A stretch of DNA of 7,470 nucleotides from Planctomycetaceae bacterium (lineage in GTDB: Bacteria > Planctomycetota > Planctomycetia > Pirellulales > Thermoguttaceae). The notes beneath the pieces were generated by a model, which was not told the DNA's origin, ran no database searches, and was given only the letters and a program-made list of their open reading frames with translations. A program made the translations under genes and the position numbers. Positions within the stretch are counted from its first letter, which is position 1; the number at the start of each line of letters is the position of its first letter. Below are positions 1 to 5,470 of the stretch, one piece after another. The stretch covers positions 1-7,470 of the forward strand of contig JAIRTV010000031.1 in the NCBI GenBank assembly GCA_031254675.1. The letters are read 5' to 3'.

Positions 1-1
1 T

Positions 2-322
2 TTTTTCCTTGCGGTAACACTTTTTGCTCGCCGCCAAATTTTCCGCGATTCTGAAATTGCGTTACGTTGGTTTAGCAAAGTCTGGCAACACCCCTCTGTT
101 CTTCAAACATCACCAACAATGCCAACACCCTCATCAACACCGTCGTCCTTATCAAAAACCCAACCGGTTGCGGAATCGAAAAACACTTCCACAATCAACA
201 ATTCTTCGGGAAATTCATCGACAGCAGATCGTCCATTGGTTCAGAAAACAAACGATGTTGTTTCGTTTAAACCTGCAAAATCCGCCGAAGACGAAAACGA
301 TTTTGAATTGGCAATTGCTTAG
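2..322 (+). CDS. C-terminal end of a gene running in from the left, possibly an ABC-2/NatB-type permease
   Basis: An uninterrupted frame runs from the left edge to a TAG at 320-322, giving 106 visible residues with no start in the window. The first part (FFLAVTLFARRQIFRDSEIA) reads as the end of a hydrophobic helix followed by a basic-amphipathic stretch. This resembles the cytoplasmic end of ABC-2/NatB-type permeases, including planctomycete permeases fused to a CPBP protease, where an 'xxFxRExxLFRE'-like segment follows the last helix. The remaining ~67 residues are low complexity, rich in Ser, Thr, Pro and Asn, and end in an acidic stretch (SAEDENDFELAIA), probably a disordered tail. An ATG at 119 lies inside this frame but has no ribosome binding site and only truncates the frame, so it is probably not the start. 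That it is coding is fairly likely; the family is a guess from a short segment. Confidence 0.5.
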   Translation, partial: FFLAVTLFARRQIFRDSEIALRWFSKVWQHPSVLQTSPTMPTPSSTPSSLSKTQPVAESKNTSTINNSSGNSSTADRPLVQKTNDVVSFKPAKSAEDENDFELAIA

Positions 323-365
323 GTAACACCTGAAAATGAGTTGATCAAAAGCGTAAACAATTTCT

Positions 366-510
366 AGGGCGTGTTGATGTGATTCGCAAAATCGCAGAAT
401 TTAGGTGAAAACGGCTAATATTTTGAGTAAAATTTTAAGTAAAAAATGTTTTTCAAAATCCTTACCAATTGACGCCTATTTTCTTTATATTGTAAGTATC
501 AACACGCTCT
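366..510. mobile_element. MITE-like element with 13-bp terminal inverted repeats
   Basis: AGGGCGTGTTGAT at 366-378 is answered by ATCAACACGCTCT at 498-510, an inverted repeat matching at 12 of 13 positions. Together they bound 145 bp of AT-rich DNA with no coding capacity. The arms are too far apart for a terminator. Size, non-coding interior and terminal repeats fit a miniature inverted-repeat element or the remnant of an insertion sequence. From memory, ends of the GxGCGTGTTGA type occur in IS5-family elements, but this was not checked. No clean target-site duplication is visible (CTA on the left, TGA on the right, depending on where the end is drawn), so an old insertion or a chance inverted repeat remains possible. 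Confidence 0.4.
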
Positions 511-551
511 GAGAAAATTTGGAAACATGAAGAACAAATTAAATTCGATAA

Positions 552-577
552 CGAAAATTTATTCTCAAGAATTTTCG
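552..577 (-). terminator. Weak hairpin directly after the oxidoreductase stop codon
   Basis: On the minus strand CGAAAATT (577-570) pairs with AATTTTCG (559-552) around a 10-nt loop. It begins at the base after the TAG stop of the oxidoreductase. The 8-bp stem is AT-rich and is followed by TTATCG rather than a clean T-run, so it is at best a weak intrinsic terminator or a 3'-end stabilising structure. Confidence 0.25.
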
Positions 578-2974
578 CTACTGAATTATGTTATAGAGTT
601 CTAATTCCCAAATTCGTGCCAAGTTGCCGGGTGTTGCGGTAATCACAAGCCGAAATTCAGAACTCTTCACTGTTGGAAAACGTTTCGAAATATCAGGAAT
701 ATCATTGGATTCCGTTTTGGTTCCGCCAATGTCCGTCCACGTAGAACCGTTACGATATTGAAGTACAAAATCTTGAACCGGTGTTGTTCCTCCGGATTGA
801 CCGGAAATAAGACGTAAAGCGTTGATCTCAACAGGTTGCGAAAACGTCAGCTCAACCCAATGCGGCTCCACACGCAAATCGCCGCCCTCATCACTCACCC
901 AACGTCCGGCGTTATCATTGATATTCATGTTGCCGTCGTTAATATTTGTTGCGGGATAGTTTGCCGATTTGTAAAGACTCGAAACAGTAATTTTTGCGTT
1001 GCGGGCAAGATTTTTGCCGGCATTCGGTAACCATGTCGGCGGCGTTAATTTTCGTGCCGATTTATTGGAGGGATTCGGTCGCGCGGAATGCCAGTATTGA
1101 TCCGGCGCAGGAGCAACTCCTTTTTCCATAAGCTGTTTCAGTTCCGGCAAGTATTTTTCGTACACTCCTCGCGGTGTTGTCTTGTTCTTAGTTGCAAGCG
1201 ATGCCGCCATTCCCACGACTTCGCCCATCATTCCACCGGTTCGCATCACACGAATCGTTCCAAGCGCAACATGCGTAACACTAATACATCGACCCGCCAT
1301 AAAAAGATTCGAAACGTTACGAGAATACAACGTGCGGTACGGAATCGCATAAGGTTGAATCCCTTTGTGTTTGGCAATTGTTCGGAAGGCTTCGTTGGAA
1401 AAATGTTTTTCATTTTTCGTTTCGGGATAATGCAAGTCAATTGTCCATGTTGTTACAAAACTGGCATCGTTCCAGATTTCGCGTTGCACAATATCTTGTT
1501 CCTGAAGAATCACATCTCCCATCAAACGGCGGGATTCCCGTTTTCCGGCAACAAACGCAACCCAACCCAGTTTTCGCGTATCTGCTTTTTCGCGCCATTT
1601 TGGTTCGCTTTGATTTTTCATGTACGCCCAATGTCCGTAAGCGGCACGAAGTCCGTTATCGCGAATCCGTTCAATATCCCACACCTGATCGTAATTCAAA
1701 CCGGTTTCCCAATCCCAATCACCTTGCACCATTGGTTGCGCACTTTCGTGCGTAAATTGATGCGCCCAAGGAAGCGGCGGAAATTCCGTCTTCACCGGTT
1801 TGCCGTTCGCATCTTTAACCGGTACAGAATACCATTGAACCGACGCACCCATTGTCATTTTATCGGGTTGTTCCGGTGCGAGCGATTCACGTGTTTCCGA
1901 CTTTGATTCACGCCCCATTCGCCATTCCGCACCCGCCAGAAAACCAAGATTTCCGTCACCACTGCAATCCGCAAAAAGTTTACCGGCAAATTTCGTTTCA
2001 ATACCTGTTTCAATATTTTTGCCAATGACTGATTTAATTTCAATCGAACCATTTGCTGATTTTGTTGTTTCCGCTGCAATAATATGTGTGTTCAAATACA
2101 GGGTGATATTTTTTTCGGCGCGAATGGCGTTGAGTTTCCGTTCATCTTTGTAATATTCACCGGGTTGGGCGTTCCCTTCGTGTTGCGGGTCGAGTTCGTG
2201 AACGAGATTGCCGAGGTTAGGATAAGGCGGATGCCCCATGCGTCCCTGAAGATGAACACGAACTTCCGAACTATTATTACCGCCAACTGTCGGACGATTT
2301 TGAATCAGCGCAACTTTACAATCCAGTCTTGCGGCGGAAATAGCGGAACAAATTCCGGCAATACCTCCACCAACAACAACCAGATCAAATGGTTCTTCTT
2401 GTGCCAACGGAGCATTCAACGGCGAAGCGGCTAATTTCAACGTTTTGCGTCGGATTTTGTCAATTTCTTTAACATCTTCCGGTGGTACATAATTTTCGTT
2501 ATCGGTAAAAATGATAGCGTCCAATCGACCATCGAAACCGGTTAAATCGTGTAACGCAATTTTCGCTTTTTCATTTTTGATATTGACGGTTTCGCCTTTT
2601 TGCCAATGCCAAGGATTGCCTTCGTTTCCGAAAACGGTTTCCAATTTTTGACCGTCCACACTGATTTGAAAGATTCCGGGTGCATATTCCGGTGTCCACG
2701 GCGCAATCCAATTCCGTGTACGTACAAAAATTCGATAGGTTCCCGTTTTGGGAAAACTAATTTCCATGACGGCATCGGCAACCGGTTCGCCCATTCCGTG
2801 CGCCAAAAGAACCGGCGACCCCATAACATCCATGTATTGCTGATCGACAACCCAACCGCCCTTGTCGGTAAACGATTCTGCTTCAACAAAAACAGTGTTT
2901 TCCGCTTGAGCAAACGCAACCGACAAAAAGAATGAAACAACAAACAACGTAAAAACAGAAACAAAAAATCGCAT
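578..2974 (-). CDS. Secreted FAD-dependent oxidoreductase with carbohydrate-binding-like and F5/8 type C modules
   Basis: 798-residue exported flavoprotein. Residues 1-24 form a signal peptide (hydrophobic core, AFAQA cleavage region). Residues ~26-165 are a beta-rich module resembling the golvesin/xanthan-lyase-type accessory domains of polysaccharide enzymes (VEAES, then GTYRIFVRTRNW). An FAD_oxidored-type domain (~196-620) follows: dinucleotide-binding VVVGGGIAG (GxGxxG at 202-207), GGNNSSEVR near 231-239, ADCSGDG at 335-341, and the C-terminal FAD segment NLFMAGRCISVTHVALGTIR from 556. Residues ~654-798 resemble an F5/8 type C (discoidin) domain (NLARNAKITVSS... HWVELTFSQPVEINALRL). The ATG is supported by AGGAGA at 2985-2980, 5 nt upstream. 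It lies 217 bp downstream of the lipoprotein gene on the same strand, probably with its own promoter. The modules suggest action on an extracellular glycan or glycoside, but substrate and reaction cannot be read from the sequence. The family is secure, the role is not. Confidence 0.9.
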   Translation of the reverse strand: MRFFVSVFTLFVVSFFLSVAFAQAENTVFVEAESFTDKGGWVVDQQYMDVMGSPVLLAHGMGEPVADAVMEISFPKTGTYRIFVRTRNWIAPWTPEYAPGIFQISVDGQKLETVFGNEGNPWHWQKGETVNIKNEKAKIALHDLTGFDGRLDAIIFTDNENYVPPEDVKEIDKIRRKTLKLAASPLNAPLAQEEPFDLVVVGGGIAGICSAISAARLDCKVALIQNRPTVGGNNSSEVRVHLQGRMGHPPYPNLGNLVHELDPQHEGNAQPGEYYKDERKLNAIRAEKNITLYLNTHIIAAETTKSANGSIEIKSVIGKNIETGIETKFAGKLFADCSGDGNLGFLAGAEWRMGRESKSETRESLAPEQPDKMTMGASVQWYSVPVKDANGKPVKTEFPPLPWAHQFTHESAQPMVQGDWDWETGLNYDQVWDIERIRDNGLRAAYGHWAYMKNQSEPKWREKADTRKLGWVAFVAGKRESRRLMGDVILQEQDIVQREIWNDASFVTTWTIDLHYPETKNEKHFSNEAFRTIAKHKGIQPYAIPYRTLYSRNVSNLFMAGRCISVTHVALGTIRVMRTGGMMGEVVGMAASLATKNKTTPRGVYEKYLPELKQLMEKGVAPAPDQYWHSARPNPSNKSARKLTPPTWLPNAGKNLARNAKITVSSLYKSANYPATNINDGNMNINDNAGRWVSDEGGDLRVEPHWVELTFSQPVEINALRLISGQSGGTTPVQDFVLQYRNGSTWTDIGGTKTESNDIPDISKRFPTVKSSEFRLVITATPGNLARIWELELYNIIQ

Positions 2975-3020
2975 CGTTTTCTCCTAAAAAAATTTAGTGA
3001 AATAGTTAAAATCGGTTCAA

Positions 3021-3034
3021 TGGTTTCCAAACCA
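3021..3034. promoter_or_regulatory. Palindrome upstream of the oxidoreductase gene, possible operator
   Basis: TGGTTTCCAAACCA is a 6-bp inverted repeat around a 2-bp centre, 47 bp upstream of the oxidoreductase ATG. That is where a repressor site or leader structure would be expected. A TATAAA sits farther upstream on the minus strand (3114-3109) but has no convincing -35 at normal spacing, so the promoter is not established. A palindrome of this length can occur by chance in AT-rich DNA. Confidence 0.2.
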
Positions 3035-3160
3035 ATTCTTTGTCTTAAAGATTATTTTCCCATTCGTCCTTTTTGTCTCTGTTATCTCTAAGATTTTCAG
3101 TGCAGAAATTTATAGGGACGCAAGGAACAAACAATCCTTAATTCAAAATCAAAAACATGG

Positions 3161-3191
3161 AAAAACAATTTATCACAAAACGATTCGTGAT
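3161..3191 (-). terminator. Probable intrinsic terminator of the lipoprotein gene
   Basis: Immediately after the TGA of the lipoprotein, the minus strand reads ATCACGAA (3191-3184), loop TCGT, TTTGTGAT (3179-3172). This is an 8-bp stem with one G-U pair. It is followed by AAATTGTTTTT (3171-3161), a usable though interrupted U-tract. Position and shape fit a rho-independent terminator that would separate the DUF1559-lipoprotein unit from the oxidoreductase. Confidence 0.45.
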
Positions 3192-3689
3192 TCAAGTTCC
3201 CGGTCGAATGGTATCAACTAAAACCCGAACAGGCGAACCTATTTCAAAAGACATCGCATTACGTCCTTTTTTGACGGACATTTCTAATGGACTTGTTTCC
3301 GAGTCGGTATATTTGACGTCAATCAACGAATAGACTTGAGTAATACCGGAAACATATTCGCTTGCCGGTGTATTCGTTTCCGTCAATCTTTTGGAGAGAA
3401 CGACTTTGTAATCACCGACAGGAGCTCCCCGAAATTGACCAAACGTTACCAAAATTGCGTTGCCGGAAGTGTCCGTTATTCCTGTAACAGACCAAACACT
3501 TTCCTCTTTGGAAACGAGTTGTACGGACACATCGGCAATCGGCTCACCGTTTTGTGTTACTGTAATTGTGCATGGATGAAGAGGCGGAAGTCCCGCCGGA
3601 CGTTGCGATTGGTTACATCCCGACAAAAACGGAACACATAAACACAAAAAAACAACATAGCAAAATGGTTTGAACATAAAATTGAACAT
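3192..3689 (-). CDS. Small lipoprotein, DUF1559-associated, carboxypeptidase-regulatory-like fold
   Basis: 165-residue predicted lipoprotein. A hydrophobic signal (residues ~8-22) leads to the lipobox LSGC, with Cys25 as lipidation site. The mature part starts with a polar linker (NQSQRPAGLPPLHP) and then shows an Ig-like/transthyretin-like beta-sandwich pattern typical of carboxypeptidase-regulatory-like proteins: CTITVTQNGEPIADVSVQLV, then TGITDTSGNAILVTFG, then GAPVGDYKVVLSK. Small lipoproteins of this sort commonly lie next to DUF1559 genes in planctomycetes, as here, 126 bp downstream of one on the same strand. The start is uncertain: neither the ATG at 3689 nor the in-frame ATG at 3677 has a recognisable Shine-Dalgarno sequence, and both keep the lipobox. 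Function is unknown; an envelope partner of the prepilin-like protein is inferred from position. Confidence 0.8.
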   Translation of the reverse strand: MFNFMFKPFCYVVFLCLCVPFLSGCNQSQRPAGLPPLHPCTITVTQNGEPIADVSVQLVSKEESVWSVTGITDTSGNAILVTFGQFRGAPVGDYKVVLSKRLTETNTPASEYVSGITQVYSLIDVKYTDSETSPLEMSVKKGRNAMSFEIGSPVRVLVDTIRPGT

Positions 3690-3725
3690 TAAATAAAAGG
3701 TTGGGTTAAATTGTCGTTTTATTTG

Positions 3726-3781
3726 AACACGGAATACACAGAAATTTTTTATCCTACTTCTTTTTCCATGTATTCTGTGTT
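3726..3781 (-). repeat. Hairpin repeat, copy A, between the DUF1559 and lipoprotein genes
   Basis: On the minus strand AACACAGAATACA (3781-3769) pairs with TGTATTCCGTGTT (3738-3726), 12 of 13 positions, around a 30-nt loop. Flank and arms match a second copy at 7324-7364: both share AACACAGAA, ACATGG just inside the left arm, and the 16-mer CCGTGTTCAAATAAAA at the right end. One base pair in the stem has changed on both sides, which supports selection on a folded form. It sits in the intergenic part of the likely two-gene transcript and could shape lipoprotein expression or mRNA stability, or simply be a REP-like dispersed palindrome. Confidence 0.6.
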
Positions 3782-3815
3782 TAATTTGTTAATTAACCAA
3801 AAGATCGGAGTAAAT

Positions 3816-4979
3816 TTATGGAGAGGCGGTTTCTCCACCGTTAAGAGAACCGATTGCTCCCCAAATACCAAAGGGACTTGCCTCATTGAAATATTCACGC
3901 GGTTTGTATTTTGCGTTGAGGTTGCCGCAGTTAATTGTTTCGGAAATGAATCGGCAAGAACCATCGCCGAACACGGAATTGACTCCGCCAGAGTGGAAAC
4001 TCGAAACGCTGTAAAATCCCCACGATTGAACATCTTGACGATAACAGTTCGGTGAATTAGGCGGCAAAACCGTATTGAATCCGGTCATCGCCGGTCTCGA
4101 ATCAGTAATGCGTCCCCCACGCCAACTTCCTCCACTATATTTACTTGCTGCGATAAGATTCGGGTCACCAGTGTCACGAACAGCGAGACATTGAGCCGGA
4201 TCAATAGCACTACTGCTTCCGTAAATACTGGATTCAGTGGCGATACCGCCTTTGATTGTTCGATCAGAATCCAATTCGTTTGATGTTACTGATTCGCTTG
4301 CCATGATCGTGTTCGATGTACCGTCAAGGAATGACGCAGTGGAATGCCATGTGAACTCAATAAATGGAGCTCTCGCCCGCCATTGTCCTTCGGTGAAATG
4401 TCCCCAACCGCCGTCATCGAAATTATTGAGAACAATGTCCGCGGTAGAAATCCGCATGCTTGTCTTATACAACGGACCGTTGGGGCTGGTTTGCGTATTT
4501 TTTTGTCGTGCTGTTGGATCAGAAGGACAACAAAAAGACGGAACCGAAAACTCGCCGAGAAACACAATACTGGCAAGATCAGGACCAGGTGTCGCAACAA
4601 CTGTGCCGGCGGAACCGGGACTAGTTTTGAGTGAGTCATAGGCGGCTTGTTGTTCGACAAAGGGCAAGACCTGAAAAAATGCTCCCCATCCGGTTCCACC
4701 GCGAAGATATCCTTTTTGTGCTGGAAATGCATCAAACACATCATGATAATTGTGGAATCCGATTCCTAATTGTTTCATATTGTTTGAACATTGCATTCGT
4801 CTTGCCGCCTCGCGTGCGGCTTGAACGGCTGGCAACAGAAGAGCAATTAACACGCCGATAATTGCAATCACGACAAGAAGTTCGACCAACGTAAAGCCGA
4901 ATCGCAAAGAATGTGAAAGAGTTGAAAATTTTGCAGAAAAACGCCGAAAAATCGACCACTCTCCACTATCCGTTCTCAA
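3816..4979 (-). CDS. DUF1559 (SBP_bac_10) prepilin-like protein
   Basis: 387 residues from a TTG start. The class III prepilin signal is at residues 28-50 (G28/F29 cleavage, FTLVELLVVIAIIG, Glu33 at +5), followed by the family hallmark PAVQAAREAARRMQCSNN and NYHDVFDAFP. The C-terminal DUF1559 signature HSGGVNSVFGDGSCRFI is at 329-345, with GIWGAIGSLNGGE near 371-382. Such proteins are presumed to be processed by a prepilin peptidase and displayed at the envelope; their job is unknown. The start is the problem. TTG 4979 has a GGAG 7 nt upstream but gives a 28-residue leader. TTG 4904 would give the short leader MRFG but has no ribosome binding site. A far better site (AAGGAG plus ATG at 5097) is one base out of frame because of a G12 tract. 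The frame is closed by a TAA just upstream of the tract. The family assignment is very secure; the N-terminus is not. Confidence 0.92.
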   Translation of the reverse strand: MRTDSGEWSIFRRFSAKFSTLSHSLRFGFTLVELLVVIAIIGVLIALLLPAVQAAREAARRMQCSNNMKQLGIGFHNYHDVFDAFPAQKGYLRGGTGWGAFFQVLPFVEQQAAYDSLKTSPGSAGTVVATPGPDLASIVFLGEFSVPSFCCPSDPTARQKNTQTSPNGPLYKTSMRISTADIVLNNFDDGGWGHFTEGQWRARAPFIEFTWHSTASFLDGTSNTIMASESVTSNELDSDRTIKGGIATESSIYGSSSAIDPAQCLAVRDTGDPNLIAASKYSGGSWRGGRITDSRPAMTGFNTVLPPNSPNCYRQDVQSWGFYSVSSFHSGGVNSVFGDGSCRFISETINCGNLNAKYKPREYFNEASPFGIWGAIGSLNGGETASP

Positions 4980-4989
4980 CTTTCCACTC
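4955..4989 (-). repeat. Five degenerate tandem heptamers, consensus GAGTGGA
   Basis: Read on the minus strand from 4989 to 4955 the units are GAGTGGA, AAGTTGA, GAACGGA, TAGTGGA and GAGTGGT, with 5 to 7 of 7 positions matching GAGTGGA. The array covers the TTG start and the first codons of the DUF1559 frame and starts 7 bp from the G12 tract. It encodes part of the unusual leader (LRTDSGEWS). Heptamer tandem repeats of this type resemble the STRR repeats described in cyanobacteria, but kinship was not tested. Confidence 0.5.
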
Positions 4990-5097
4990 CAGATAGCCCC
5001 CCCCCCCCTGGTTTACGTAACTTACCAAGTTTAACATTTGAATTTTCGCAAAAAATATTGCAAAAAAACCGACGACACATTTGACTAAATTTTCCAT
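4966..5097 (-). CDS. 43-codon leader frame with strong initiation signals, out of frame with the DUF1559 gene
   Basis: ATG at 5097-5095 is preceded by AAGGAG (5110-5105) at 7-nt spacing, the best initiation site in this region, and by a sigma70-like promoter. The frame reads MENLVKCVVGFFAIFFAKIQ, then MLNLVSYVNQ, then GGGG from the G tract and YLEWKVENG. It stops at TAG 4968-4966, overlapping the TTG start of the DUF1559 frame by 14 bases. Residues 8-19 form a short hydrophobic segment. It could be the true N-terminus of the DUF1559 protein put out of frame by one base, a translated leader coupled to the downstream start, or a non-functional remnant. With 11 or 14 G in the tract instead of 12 it would join the DUF1559 frame directly. 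Confidence 0.45.
   Translation of the reverse strand: MENLVKCVVGFFAIFFAKIQMLNLVSYVNQGGGGYLEWKVENG
4997..5008 (-). repeat. Homopolymer tract of 12 C (12 G in the transcript)
   Basis: Twelve consecutive C on the plus strand, read as G12 in the transcript, lie between a well-supported ATG and the DUF1559 frame. No other C or G run here approaches this length; the next longest are six C near 5241 and nine T near 5251. A run this long is prone to slipped-strand mispairing, to polymerase slippage, and to sequencing miscounts. Confidence 0.95.
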
Positions 5098-5103
5098 TGT
5101 TAT

Positions 5104-5110
5104 TCTCCTT
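5104..5110 (-). promoter_or_regulatory. Strong ribosome binding site AAGGAGA upstream of the leader ATG
   Basis: AAGGAGA on the minus strand (5110-5104), with 7 nt between AAGGAG and the ATG at 5097. It is stronger than the GGAG before the TTG at 4979, and is the reason to suspect that translation of this transcript normally begins here. Confidence 0.75.
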
Positions 5111-5146
5111 ATTTTCTAAGGTTTTATAAAATTGATCGCGAAACGC

Positions 5147-5163
5147 TTGCCGAAATACGGCAA
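5147..5163 (-). promoter_or_regulatory. Small hairpin in the 5' leader of the DUF1559 transcript
   Basis: TTGCCG, loop TATTT, CGGCAA on the minus strand: a perfect 6-bp stem inside the predicted untranslated leader, about 37 nt ahead of the ribosome binding site. No T-run follows, so it is not a terminator. It may stabilise the message or be incidental. Confidence 0.3.
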
Positions 5164-5195
5164 AATAAACGCAACACGATTAAACTGAGATTCAG

Positions 5196-5224
5196 AGTTT
5201 ATACGGAATCGAGAAAAATGTCAA
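5196..5224 (-). promoter_or_regulatory. Sigma70-like promoter reading toward the DUF1559 gene
   Basis: A perfect -35 TTGACA (5224-5219) is followed by GTATAAACT. The -10 can be read as TAAACT (5201-5196) with 17-bp spacing, or as TATAAA (5203-5198) with 15 bp. Transcription would start near 5189, leaving a leader of about 90 nt before the ATG at 5097. Planctomycete sigma70 consensus is assumed to resemble the general bacterial one. Confidence 0.6.
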
Positions 5225-5470
5225 GGGAAATTCTTCTTTTCCCCCCAAAATTTTTTTTTGGAATTTCGGAAAGTAATTTTTCGGAAAAAAGTTATTGATC
5301 TTTTGATTATTAGACTTTTCTCTCGTGGGAACTTCTTGTATGATTAACTGCCTGTTTGTAGATTACTCAATAGCAATGAACACAATTAAGCTTACAAGAT
5401 ATGTTTCGGAATCGGATTTGTTGTTGGAGAATACACTGATTCTTGTTGTTTCGAAAGCGAGGTTCTCGAA
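5225..5470. other. AT-rich spacer upstream of the histidine kinase; promoter not resolved
   Basis: It separates divergently read genes and should hold the kinase promoter. A TATGAT at 5339-5344 is a possible -10 but has no good -35 at 16-18 bp. There are runs of six C (5241-5246) and nine T (5251-5259), and two TTTCGGAAA copies (5264-5272, 5278-5286) 14 bp apart, which could be a direct-repeat binding site but are short. No gene was accepted here. Confidence 0.4.

Noticed and set aside
24..326. 100-codon plus-strand frame at the left edge
   Set aside because: It overlaps the frame ending at 322; its product is rich in His, Gln and Arg in the way of an out-of-frame translation, while the other frame reads from the edge with a membrane-like segment and an ordinary tail.
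366..510. Reading the 13-bp inverted repeat as a terminator stem
   Set aside because: The arms are about 119 bp apart and no T-run follows, so a transcription terminator is not credible.
1088..1906. 272-codon plus-strand frame antisense to the oxidoreductase
   Set aside because: It lies wholly opposite a clear FAD-dependent oxidoreductase; the product is rich in Arg, His, Phe and Cys with no recognisable domain and has no ribosome binding site.
2542..3030. 162-codon minus-strand frame overlapping the oxidoreductase start
   Set aside because: Out-of-frame shadow of the signal peptide and N-terminal domain; the overlapping frame has the ribosome binding site, signal peptide and domain matches.
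3816..3834. GGAGA/TCTCC hairpin over the DUF1559 stop codon as a terminator
   Set aside because: A 5-bp stem partly inside the coding region with no following T-run; the downstream lipoprotein is probably co-transcribed.
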